Assembly: GCA_015075185.1 (NCBI GenBank)
Contig: JABTUW010000001.1
Location: forward strand, 2,356,001-2,420,000
From: Anaerolineales bacterium
GTDB lineage: Bacteria; Chloroflexota; Anaerolineae; 4572-78; J111
Length of the DNA stretch: 64,000 nt
Direction of reading: 5' to 3'
The position numbers and the translations under genes were made by a program. Below the pieces are notes generated by a model, which saw nothing but the letters and a program-made list of their open reading frames with translations, did not search any database and had not been told where the DNA came from. Of the stretch, positions 36,159 to 44,194 are shown in pieces. Position 1 is the first letter of the stretch, and every line of letters begins with the position of its first letter.

Positions 36159-37616
36159 TTAATCTAACTCCGGCAACTGTTCCATCCCGGCCTCGCGCGC
36201 CAGATGGGCCACTATGTCACCCAGTTCGCGTTCGACTTCGACAGGCATAGCCGGACGTTGGTAGGCGGCCAGCAACTCGGCCACGCGGTCTTTTGCCCGG
36301 ACAAACGTATCCAGGCTGCCCGCCGCCTTCCAGGCCCGGATGGAACCCCGGTCAATCACCCCGGACGGCAAATGCTGTTCCTTGGCAAACAACTGGCGGG
36401 TGATTTTCTGTTTGAGGAAGTCGGCCTTGAAATCTAACCCGGCAAACATGGCCGTGGCCAGGGTTTCGGTCCGGACTTGCACTCCATCCAGGAGCCGCTG
36501 GGCCATTGCAATTCCTTCGGCGTCAACCACCAGCTTTTCGGCGCTTTGACAGGCCAGAAAATCGAGCATCCCTGCCCCGGAAATCATATTGATCCCGGCC
36601 AAAGCGCCAATCATGGCAGTGACACCGCTTTCCAGCCCGGCCTGGGCGTCTACCAGCTTGGCGTCGCTGGCGCCCAGGTAAGTATGGGTCGGCAGGCCCA
36701 ATGATTTGCCCACCTGGGCATAAGTGGTGTCAATCATCGCCGTCTCGACCGCTCCCATTGGCGTGGTGCCGGAGCGCATATCCACGATGGCCGGCGCGCC
36801 GCCCCAGACGATTGGAGCGCCGGGCTGAGCCAGCTGGTGGATGGTGATCCCGCTGAGGCATTCGGCGGCGTGCTGGGTGACTGCGCCCAGCAGAGTGACC
36901 GGAGCCGTGGCCCCGGCCAGGGGCATCGAGACAATCTCGGCAGGCACGCCGGCCCGGGCCAGGTCAATCAGGTTTTGCGACCCAAACTGGCTCCAAATCA
37001 AGGGGGGCGAAGGGCAGACATCGAAGACGGCCAGGGGCTTTTGGGCCAGGGCGACCCGTCCCCCGGCCAGCACCGCCAGCATGTCGAACATAACGGGGGC
37101 CGTCTGGATTGAAAAAGCACCGGTGACGACAGGCTTGGCCGAGTGCAGCAGCACCAGGTACAGACGGTAGAGGTCGCCAATCTCCTGGGGGACTTCGTTG
37201 CAGACGACCGCGGTAGATTGGGCCGCGTACTGGGGCAGCATTTCGGCCACCTTGACCAGGCGAACCAGGTCAGGGGTTTGGGCCGGGCGATGTTCCAGGG
37301 TGTCCGGGTCAAGGATATGCACGCCCGCCGAACCGGGGTCGAAGTGAACTGCGCTGCCGCCGTAGCGGACCACCGGCTCTCCGGCGCGGTTGTACAAGAA
37401 AAACTCGCGAGGTGTCGTTTCCAATGCAGCACGAATGACCGCCTCAGGGATACGAGCCACTTCGGCAGATTCATCTACCACTGCACCGGCCTCGGCCAGC
37501 AGCCGGCGAGCTTCCGGCGCTTGCACTTTAACGCCCGGCGATAGCAGCAACTGAAAAGCTTCATCCAGGATGCGCTGTACCAGTTCGGGTGAGAGGAATT
37601 CCAGCTTGGGTTGCAT
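36159..37616 (-). CDS. MttB-family methyltransferase B (non-pyrrolysine), second copy
   Basis: A 485-residue TIM-barrel methyltransferase of the trimethylamine-methyltransferase (MttB) family. It shares with its neighbour the pattern LSPELVQRILDEAFQLL, then LVRLVKVAEMLPQYAAQSTAV and QLAQPGAPIVWGGAPAIVDM. The gene has no internal amber codon, so pyrrolysine is not used. Such homologues demethylate quaternary amines (glycine betaine, proline betaine, carnitine) and pass the methyl group to a corrinoid protein, which is encoded two genes upstream. It starts 5 nt after the stop of the first MttB copy; only a weak AGG is visible. It is the last gene of the operon. The methyl donor is unknown. Confidence 0.88.
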   Translation of the reverse strand: MQPKLEFLSPELVQRILDEAFQLLLSPGVKVQAPEARRLLAEAGAVVDESAEVARIPEAVIRAALETTPREFFLYNRAGEPVVRYGGSAVHFDPGSAGVHILDPDTLEHRPAQTPDLVRLVKVAEMLPQYAAQSTAVVCNEVPQEIGDLYRLYLVLLHSAKPVVTGAFSIQTAPVMFDMLAVLAGGRVALAQKPLAVFDVCPSPPLIWSQFGSQNLIDLARAGVPAEIVSMPLAGATAPVTLLGAVTQHAAECLSGITIHQLAQPGAPIVWGGAPAIVDMRSGTTPMGAVETAMIDTTYAQVGKSLGLPTHTYLGASDAKLVDAQAGLESGVTAMIGALAGINMISGAGMLDFLACQSAEKLVVDAEGIAMAQRLLDGVQVRTETLATAMFAGLDFKADFLKQKITRQLFAKEQHLPSGVIDRGSIRAWKAAGSLDTFVRAKDRVAELLAAYQRPAMPVEVERELGDIVAHLAREAGMEQLPELD

Positions 37617-37621
37617 AAAGT

Positions 37622-39073
37622 TTACCTGCTTTCAACCGGAGCAATGATGCGCTGAAGCTCTTTAGCCAGCTCAGACGCGAGCGGGTCGGGCTGGTGGGTC
37701 GAGAGAATGCGCCGGGCTTCCTCGCGCGCCCAGTCGGGAGCGCCGTCCCCCTGTTCTTCCCAAACGTTATACGGCCGGCGATCCAGGTACCTGGCCGGCC
37801 AGAGGCTGCGCATATGCTTTTTGGTGTGCTTTTGGCTCAAAAAATTGCCGCCCGGCCCCACGGCGCGAATGGCGTCGAGGGCCAGCGTGTCGTCGTCCAC
37901 GACGATGCCGGCCATCATCTGGCGAATGAGGCTAAAAATTTCACAGTCCAGCAGCATCTGCTCAAATGACCAGATCCGGCTGCCGTGCAGCAGCCCCACC
38001 CCCAGCAGCATGTCAGACATGACCACCGAGGCCATAAAGGTGGACAGGCCGTTTTCCAGGCCGGCCTGCCAGTTGGGTGCTTTAGCGCCGGTGGCAAACG
38101 ATCCCATCGAAAGGGGAACCTTATAAAAATCGGCCAGAACGTTGCTGGCCGCGCCAAACAGGAAATCTTCTGGACCGCCGCCGGTATATGCACCCGTGCG
38201 CAAATCCATCACCGTTTGGGCGGCGGCATAAAAGACCGGTGCGCCGGGCTGGGCCAGTTGGATCAAAGCCAGCCCGCTAATGACTTCCGCGTTGCCGACC
38301 ACCAGGTTGCCGGCCATTGTCGCCGGGCCGGTGGAGGCAGCCGAAGCCATGGTCATAAAGCCGGTCGGCAGTCCGTTCTCGGCAGCGACCAGCGCCGCCT
38401 CAACACTGCCGCCGTCGTGGCCTAGCGGCGGCATGGCGCACTGCATGATGGACAGGAGCGGGCGCTGGCGCAGCGCTGCCCGGCCTCCGGCAATGGCCGC
38501 CGCCATTTCTACGGCCGCGCAGGCCTCGCGCTCGGAGTAGATACTCTCGGTTTGGACGTGCTTGGTCGAGTTTTCCCAGATAACCCGTATTTCGTGCAGG
38601 CTGCGGGTTTCGGGCGGGTAATCCTGGGCCGAGACCGGCACCCAGTGAAAAGCGATCTCGGGCAGGCAGTCGGCCACGCGGGCGATGTCGGCCACATCTT
38701 GCAGGCAGGAGCGGCGGCGCTCGCCCGTCGCCAGGTCCAGCACTTCTACGCCACAGCCGTCGGTGCCGACAAAGACGTGGTTGCCGTCCAGGGGCAAATC
38801 CTGGGCCGGATCGCGGGCGGCCAAATCGTAGGTGGGCGGTGCTTTTTTGAGAGCTTCTTCGATGAGATGGCCGGGCGCCTTGACAATCGCTGTTTCTCGA
38901 TCTACAACGGCCCCATGTTCTTCCCAGATAGCCAGCGCTTTGGCCGAAGGAAATTTGACCCCGACCGACTCGATCACATCCAGGGCCGCGGTATGAATCC
39001 GCTGCACGTCAGCCGGGCTAAGGATATTCAAGCTGAGGCGGGGATTGGTAATAGATTTAATTTGACCAGACAT
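37622..39073 (-). CDS. MttB-family methyltransferase B (non-pyrrolysine), first copy
   Basis: A 483-residue MttB-family TIM-barrel protein (NILSPADVQRIHTAALDVIE; LIQLAQPGAPVFYAAAQTVM; DLRTGAYTGGGPEDFLFGAA). No in-frame TAG occurs, and no pylTSBCD genes are seen nearby. It should transfer a methyl group from a quaternary or methylated amine to the corrinoid protein of the preceding gene. It is only distantly similar to the second MttB copy beside it, so the two may use different substrates. AAGGAG lies 12 nt before the ATG, 16 bp after the corrinoid gene. Confidence 0.88.
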   Translation of the reverse strand: MSGQIKSITNPRLSLNILSPADVQRIHTAALDVIESVGVKFPSAKALAIWEEHGAVVDRETAIVKAPGHLIEEALKKAPPTYDLAARDPAQDLPLDGNHVFVGTDGCGVEVLDLATGERRRSCLQDVADIARVADCLPEIAFHWVPVSAQDYPPETRSLHEIRVIWENSTKHVQTESIYSEREACAAVEMAAAIAGGRAALRQRPLLSIMQCAMPPLGHDGGSVEAALVAAENGLPTGFMTMASAASTGPATMAGNLVVGNAEVISGLALIQLAQPGAPVFYAAAQTVMDLRTGAYTGGGPEDFLFGAASNVLADFYKVPLSMGSFATGAKAPNWQAGLENGLSTFMASVVMSDMLLGVGLLHGSRIWSFEQMLLDCEIFSLIRQMMAGIVVDDDTLALDAIRAVGPGGNFLSQKHTKKHMRSLWPARYLDRRPYNVWEEQGDGAPDWAREEARRILSTHQPDPLASELAKELQRIIAPVESR

Positions 39074-39089
39074 AGGGATGTTTCGCTCC

Positions 39090-39737
39090 TTACGCGCCTA
39101 CAAGCTGTTTGGCTACGGCAACCGCGCCCATGGCATCTTCGCTGTACCCATCGGCCCCAATCTCGTCAGCCCAACCGCGGGTGACCGGCGCGCCGCCAAC
39201 CATCACTTTGACTTTGGGACGCAGGCCCGCCCTGGCTAAATCCTCGATAACTTTCCTTTGTTTGACCATCGTCGTGGTCAGGAGCGCGCTCAAGCCAACA
39301 ATGTCTGCCCCGACCTCACCGGCTTTATCAACAAATTTTTGGAGCGGGACGCTGACGCCCAAATCATACACCTCGAAACCGCTGGCGGAGAGCATCGTCG
39401 CCACCAGGGTTTTGCCGATGTCGTGAATGTCGCCCTCAACCGTGCCAATGACCACTTTGCCCAGGACATGCCGGCTGGAGCCGCGCCGGGCCATCTCCGG
39501 CTCAAGAACGGCGACAGCGGCTTTCATGGCTTCAGCCGCCTGCACCAGGTCGGGCAGGAACATCTCGCCGCAGCCAAATTGCTGCCCTACTTCATCCAGC
39601 CCGGCCACGTAACCTTTATTGATCGCCTCTACCGGCTCGATACTTTGCTCGACGGCCTGCCGGGCCAGCCGTTCGGCCTCTTCTGCTTCGCCCTCGATGA
39701 TGCTCTGGGCCATTGCTTGAAATAGATCTTCTTTCAT
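39090..39737 (-). CDS. Corrinoid (B12)-binding methyl-carrier protein, MtbC/MttC-like
   Basis: A 215-residue two-domain corrinoid protein. The N-terminal helical cap (residues 1-90) is followed by a Rossmann-like B12 domain with the base-off motif GDIHDIGKTLV near residue 105 (DxHxxG, whose His replaces the lower axial ligand), then GLSALLTTTM and VMVGGAPV. It shuttles methyl groups between the two MttB-family enzymes and an unseen MtbA/MetH-like acceptor. Two ATGs abut (39740, 39737); GGAGG lies 7 nt before the second. It heads a three-gene operon with a palindromic operator at its promoter. Confidence 0.92.
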   Translation of the reverse strand: MKEDLFQAMAQSIIEGEAEEAERLARQAVEQSIEPVEAINKGYVAGLDEVGQQFGCGEMFLPDLVQAAEAMKAAVAVLEPEMARRGSSRHVLGKVVIGTVEGDIHDIGKTLVATMLSASGFEVYDLGVSVPLQKFVDKAGEVGADIVGLSALLTTTMVKQRKVIEDLARAGLRPKVKVMVGGAPVTRGWADEIGADGYSEDAMGAVAVAKQLVGA

Positions 39738-39791
39738 CATTAGCCTCCATATGGCAGTTTATTGGGATGTAATTCCTTGGGATGGGTTCAC

Positions 39792-39859
39792 TATATGGTA
39801 CGATATTTCAAATAATGACAAAAGTAACGTTTGTCACTGTTGCCGGGTGACATTTGTCA
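39792..39859 (-). promoter_or_regulatory. Promoter and TGACATTTGTCA operator pair before the corrinoid operon (site 3)
   Basis: On the minus strand TTGTCA (39821-39816) with a CATATA-like -10 (39797-39792, 18 bp) is a plausible promoter. TGACATTTGTCA (39848-39859) and a degenerate TAACGTTTGTCA (39825-39836) lie 23 bp apart over and upstream of the -35. They could also control the divergent gene at 40008. Confidence 0.6.
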
Positions 39860-40007
39860 TCCCCAAAACAACTTAACTTTGGTTAGGTGCAATCCTGGAG
39901 CAATTGTGCTACACTAAGGCCGTCCCATCACAACAGTTCTACTTCTGTTGCTGTATTCAGCTTCTATTCTAATTCGTTAAGTCACTCATCCAAGGAGATC
40001 ACTGGTT

Positions 40008-42605
40008 ATGACCGATACCCCGCTCCCTCCTGGCGACATCGCCTCCCAGCCCGCTGCCGAGCCATCCCTGGCCGATCTGTTGAACAATCTGACCCAGCCA
40101 GAGGTAGCCACCCGCCTGGAAGCAGTCCAGCAGCTTGGCCGCCTGAAGACCGGTGACCGATCCGCCATGCACGCATTGGAAAAAATTGCCGCCCAGGATG
40201 AAGCTCCCGCCGTGCGCGAAGCTGCGCTGCTGGCCCTGGCTGCGCCGCCCTACCGTGCCCTCCAGCAGCAAGATAACCGGCTGCCCCTGGCGCTCCGGCG
40301 CTCTCTCCTGGCCGAAATTAACCGCTGGCTGGCGGACGGGCTGCTCCCTGCTCAAACTGCCCAGTTACTGCGGCAGCGCTACGATTTCGACCAGCCAGCC
40401 CCGGCGGCTGTGGCTGCGCCGACCCCGGCCCCCGTTGCTCCGCGTCCCACCCTGACCCAGCTTCTCTTGAGCGAAACGACCATCAAAGTGGCCCTCTACC
40501 TGGGAGCCTTTTTTGTGGTCGCCGCCGCTTTTATCCTGGCCGCCATCTTTGATGTGCTGCGGCTGCCCATTCTGGGGCTGGCCACGGTAGGTTTTTTAGG
40601 CGCAGCCCTGGCTTTGAAGCGGCGACTGCCGACGGCCAGTTTTGTGCTGTTCACCGTTTTTTCCTTCCTGCTGCCGATTGACGCGGCCGTCCTGCTGGAT
40701 TTGTTTGACGCCGGCTCGACGGTGACCTGGCTCTACTGGATTGCCGTTGCGGTGCTGCTCAGTGCAGTCTGGGCAGGCGGCACGTTCTTCTACCGCTCGC
40801 GCCTGTTCAGTTTGCTGGCTCTGGCCGCCGCCAGCCTGGCCATGCTCCTGGTCGGGCGCTGGCTGGACCGCACCCCCCACCTGGACCTGCTGTTGATTGA
40901 ACTGCCCACTCTGGCCGCTTTAGGAGGGACCCTCATGCTGGAACGCTGGCAGGACCGGCGCTTCTCGCTGCCCCTGTTTATCCTGGCCCAGGTGCAGCAG
41001 GTCGCTTTGCTGGGCTGGTCGGCAATTCTGGTGTTGTTTACCCTGGCGGACCAGGGATTGTCCAGCCCTGGCTGGTGGCTGGTTATTGCCTTTACCTGGC
41101 TGCTGGCCGCTCTCTTTTATGGCCTCAGCCAGCGCCTGATGGCTTTTGTCCTGTTCGCACCGTTGGCTGTGGCTGCACTCGCCCCGGTACCGTTATTTTT
41201 CAGCGGGGTCTTTTCGCCGGCCTGGCAGGTAGTGATGGCCCTGGCCTGGCTGTGGGGGACACTTTTGGCCCTGGGCGGCGAAGGTCTGGGCCGGGTCAAA
41301 TGGCCCGGTTTATCCATTTACGGAGTCTGGCTGGTGATCGCTTCGGCCGGGCTGTACCTGTTGGCCGCAGGGGGCGGGCTGGCCGACCGGGTTGCCTTTG
41401 GGCTGGCCTATCTGATTGGTACAGCAGTGGTCTACCTGGGCCTGACCCTGTACCGGCCGCGCGTCTGGCTGTGGAGCGGCAGCCTGCTTGCCGCGACGGC
41501 GGCTTACTTTGCCGTCTTCTTCTTACCTGCCCTGGAGTCTTACGATTTCTACCCTGGGTTCATCCTGCTCTGGCCGGCGCTGGCCCTGCTTGGCCTCAGC
41601 CTGGCGCTCCGGCGCGGCTGGCAGGCTGACCGGCGCTGGTACTTGCCGCCGTTAATTTTGGGCGGCCTCGTCGGTGCGGTTGCTCTTTTGGCCCTGTTGA
41701 CCACCGGCTTCGACGAACCGGGCCGGGCAACTTTGGCCCTGGTCATTGTGGCGGGTTTTCTGGCCCTGTTTGCCTGGCTGGACCGCCAACCGCTGCTTGG
41801 CTACGGCGCAACGGCCAGCCTGGCCCTGGCGCTCGGCTTTGGGCTGGTTTGGGGGGAACAAGAGCAGTGGGTGCTGCCGCTGGTAGGGCTGGCCTCACTC
41901 TACTATTTGAGCGGGCTGGCCGCAATCTGGCTGGGCCGGTTTGGCGCGTGGGCTACGGTGCTGCGGTTGAGTGGGCTGGGGTTGGGGACGCTGGTGGCGC
42001 TGAGCGCACCCATCCAGGGTGGGGCTGCTGGCATGATCGGCGCGGCCTTAGTGGCGACCTACTTTGCCATTGAAGCTTTTCGTCTGCGCCAGGTTTGGCT
42101 GGGTCTGCCGGCCAATGTGCTCTATCTGGTGGCCTATTTCACCCTGCTGGTTGAGCTGGACGTTTCCCAGCCCCAATTTTACTCGATTGGGGCGGCCCTG
42201 CTGGGCTTCGTCATGCATTACTTCCTGGTGCGGAGCGGCAGCAAGTGGGCTGCTTTCTTCACCGGCCTGCTGTCACAGCTCATTTTGCTTGGCACCAGCT
42301 ATATCCAGATGTTCTCCACCGAACAGATCCTTTACTTCGTCGTCCTCTTCCTGCAGGCGCTGGTGGTGCTGGTCTACGGCTTAGTGGTGCGCTCGCGGAG
42401 CCTGGTGCTGGCTCCTATTATCTTTGTCGTCCTGGGGGTAATTACTGTTGCCTTGAGCGTGCTGGCCGGCATCCCGGCGCTGATCCTGATCGGCTGCACT
42501 GGGCTGCTGTTGCTGCTGCTGGGGATTGCGGCCCTGGTGATGAGGGAGAAACTTCTGGCGGCGACCAACCGGCTGGGCGAACGCTTGAGCGGGTGGCAGG
42601 CGTAA
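40008..42605 (+). CDS. Large polytopic membrane protein with N-terminal HEAT-like segment
   Basis: An 865-residue protein. Residues 1-90 resemble a HEAT/armadillo helical repeat (VATRLEAVQQLGRLKTGD; AVREAALLALAAPP). Residues about 98-125 (LLAEINRWLADGLLPAQTAQ then LLRQRYDF) look like the N-terminal motif of DUF2157-type proteins. The remainder (155-865) is almost entirely hydrophobic, with more than 20 predicted transmembrane helices. No transporter signature is recognised. AAGGAGATC precedes the ATG by about 12 nt. It diverges from the corrinoid operon across a shared operator region. Function is unknown; a membrane sensor or lipid-related role is only a guess. Confidence 0.78.
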   Translation: MTDTPLPPGDIASQPAAEPSLADLLNNLTQPEVATRLEAVQQLGRLKTGDRSAMHALEKIAAQDEAPAVREAALLALAAPPYRALQQQDNRLPLALRRSLLAEINRWLADGLLPAQTAQLLRQRYDFDQPAPAAVAAPTPAPVAPRPTLTQLLLSETTIKVALYLGAFFVVAAAFILAAIFDVLRLPILGLATVGFLGAALALKRRLPTASFVLFTVFSFLLPIDAAVLLDLFDAGSTVTWLYWIAVAVLLSAVWAGGTFFYRSRLFSLLALAAASLAMLLVGRWLDRTPHLDLLLIELPTLAALGGTLMLERWQDRRFSLPLFILAQVQQVALLGWSAILVLFTLADQGLSSPGWWLVIAFTWLLAALFYGLSQRLMAFVLFAPLAVAALAPVPLFFSGVFSPAWQVVMALAWLWGTLLALGGEGLGRVKWPGLSIYGVWLVIASAGLYLLAAGGGLADRVAFGLAYLIGTAVVYLGLTLYRPRVWLWSGSLLAATAAYFAVFFLPALESYDFYPGFILLWPALALLGLSLALRRGWQADRRWYLPPLILGGLVGAVALLALLTTGFDEPGRATLALVIVAGFLALFAWLDRQPLLGYGATASLALALGFGLVWGEQEQWVLPLVGLASLYYLSGLAAIWLGRFGAWATVLRLSGLGLGTLVALSAPIQGGAAGMIGAALVATYFAIEAFRLRQVWLGLPANVLYLVAYFTLLVELDVSQPQFYSIGAALLGFVMHYFLVRSGSKWAAFFTGLLSQLILLGTSYIQMFSTEQILYFVVLFLQALVVLVYGLVVRSRSLVLAPIIFVVLGVITVALSVLAGIPALILIGCTGLLLLLLGIAALVMREKLLAATNRLGERLSGWQA

Positions 42606-42634
42606 TGAGTTTTGATCTTCACAATCGGTAATGA

Positions 42635-42700
42635 GGCTGGAAGGTTGGAGGACTGAAGGGCTGGACCAGGCAGCATCCAATCTTCCAGGCTTCCAACTTG
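42635..42700. repeat. Palindromic repeat, family F (GGCTGGAAGG type)
   Basis: GAGGCTGGAAGGTTGGAGGA is mirrored by CCAATCTTCCAGGCTTCCAA. Related words lie inside the GT39 coding sequence at 61216-61254. Confidence 0.8.
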
Positions 42701-42743
42701 TGTTATCGAATTTTCTCGTCAAAGGCTATAAGGGCTGTGGCGA

Positions 42744-43217
42744 TTAGCCAGTCAAAACAATCGGCTGGGGGGGCGGGCCGTTCTGGAGCAAAGCCTGGAG
42801 CAGCTTGCTTAACCCCCTGGGGGCAAAGGCTTCCGGGGACTGCTCGATGTCGGCCGCTCGCCACCAGCGGAAGCCGCCAAAGGCCATGCGCTCGACTTCA
42901 TCGGGTAAGTGTTGGTGGGTTGGCTCAAAGCGAGTGACCCTGACCAGGTAATACCTTTCTTTTTGCAGAATGTCCTTTCCATCCCAGGTGAACAGGTGCT
43001 CTCTGCGCCAGACCTCCGGCCCGATCTCGAAATCGCCCAGGCCGGTCTCCTCAAAAACCTCGCGCCTGAGGCTGGCGGCGGGAGACTCGCCGGGGTCCAT
43101 GCCGCCGCCCGGCGTCAGCCAGAAAGCGCGCTGCGATTGGGGTTCAATAATCTTGATCAGCAGCAGTTCGCCTTCAGGGCTGACGAGCAAGGCGCGCACG
43201 GCCTGGCGTTCAATCAC
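42744..43217 (-). CDS. NUDIX hydrolase
   Basis: A 157-residue Nudix protein. The Nudix box is visible as GGGMDPGESPAASLRREVFE followed by ETGLGDFE (G-x5-E-x7-REVxEExGL), the Mg2+-binding loop for nucleoside-diphosphate-linked substrates. The open frame runs upstream into the preceding gene, so GTG 43217 with GGAG 8 nt upstream is taken as the start (MIERQAVRALLV). It is 33 bp from the RmlD-like gene and probably cotranscribed. The substrate cannot be read from the sequence. Confidence 0.88.
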   Translation of the reverse strand: MIERQAVRALLVSPEGELLLIKIIEPQSQRAFWLTPGGGMDPGESPAASLRREVFEETGLGDFEIGPEVWRREHLFTWDGKDILQKERYYLVRVTRFEPTHQHLPDEVERMAFGGFRWWRAADIEQSPEAFAPRGLSKLLQALLQNGPPPQPIVLTG

Positions 43218-43249
43218 TAGCAGTTCTCCACTTGGGGAATTAGAGGAAT

Positions 43250-44107
43250 TCAAGTAGCAAAATACGCCTTTAGCGCCTCTTGCCACGGCCTCAACTCGAT
43301 GCCCGATTCTGCGCCCCTGGTATTGGCCAGAGGGGTGAAGGGCGGGACCGCCGAGGGGCGGGGGTAATCGGCCAGGGTGATCGGCTCGACGGGAATATGC
43401 CCGCGGCCGCTGAGACGAAGGATTTCTTTGGCAAAATCGTAGCGGGAACAGTAACCGGCGTTGGTAAAATGGTAAATCCCGTAAACCCGCGTTTTGATCA
43501 GTTTGGCAACGGCCTCGGCCAGATCGGGGGCGTAGGTGGGGTTGCTCACTTCATCGGTCACAACACGTACGGGCTTGCCGGCGTCCGCTGCGGCGATGAT
43601 TTTGGCCGGGAAATTATGGCCCCCCGGCGAAAAAACCCAGGCCGTCCGCACGATGTACAACCCGGTTTTGAGGTAGCGAGCGGCCATCTGCTCGCCGGTG
43701 CGCTTGGAGCTGGCGTAGGGGTTGATCGGGTTGGGCCGGTCATCTTCCCGGTAGGGCTGGTCAGCCCGGCCATCAAACACCTCATTGGTCGAGATGTAAA
43801 CCATCTCGGCGTTGCAGCGCAGGCAGGCATGGGCCACATTCTGGGTGCCGAAGGCGTTGATCCGATAGGCGGCATCGGGGTCGGCGGCGCAGCCGTCAAC
43901 ATCGGTCATGGCAGCGCAGTGAATGATCAATTCCGGCCTGAGCGCGGATAACTGCTGGACGATGGCGTGATCGGCTACATCAAATTTGGGGGTTGGATCG
44001 GTTCCGTCAAAATCAGGGATTTGGAGGATCTGCAAGCCCTGGTCGGTCAGAACCTTTTGCAGCGCCCGGCCCACCTGGCCCGAAGCGCCGGTAATAATAA
44101 CCCGCAT
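43250..44107 (-). CDS. RmlD-like dTDP-4-dehydrorhamnose reductase / NAD-dependent epimerase family
   Basis: A 285-residue extended SDR of the RmlD substrate-binding family. The cofactor loop is TGASGQVGRAL at residues 6-16. Also visible are HCAAMTDVDGC, YISTNEVFDG and the catalytic YASSKRTGEQ (YxxxK) near residue 130. It reduces dTDP-4-keto-sugars in activated-rhamnose synthesis or acts on a related nucleotide sugar, in the cytoplasm. No rmlA/B/C lies beside it. AGAGG precedes the ATG by 7 nt. It runs in tandem with the NUDIX gene. Confidence 0.88.
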   Translation of the reverse strand: MRVIITGASGQVGRALQKVLTDQGLQILQIPDFDGTDPTPKFDVADHAIVQQLSALRPELIIHCAAMTDVDGCAADPDAAYRINAFGTQNVAHACLRCNAEMVYISTNEVFDGRADQPYREDDRPNPINPYASSKRTGEQMAARYLKTGLYIVRTAWVFSPGGHNFPAKIIAAADAGKPVRVVTDEVSNPTYAPDLAEAVAKLIKTRVYGIYHFTNAGYCSRYDFAKEILRLSGRGHIPVEPITLADYPRPSAVPPFTPLANTRGAESGIELRPWQEALKAYFAT

Positions 44108-44114
44108 AAGTTAC

Positions 44115-44194
44115 CTCTTGTGATAGGTGAGGCGGGGACGCGAAGAAATGATTAATCAGCCTTCTTCGTCGCCTCGCCTCTTCGCCTCACGTCT
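44115..44194. repeat. Palindromic repeat, family D (copy 2)
   Basis: GGTGAGGCGGGGACGCGAAG is mirrored by CTTCGTCGCCTCGCCTCTTC and GCCTCAC. It resembles 9244-9330 and fills the gap between the phosphodiesterase-like and RmlD-like genes. Confidence 0.75.

Noticed and set aside
36159..39073. Pyrrolysine-encoding MttB genes
   Set aside because: Both frames run full length with no internal TAG, and no pylT/pylSBCD is visible.
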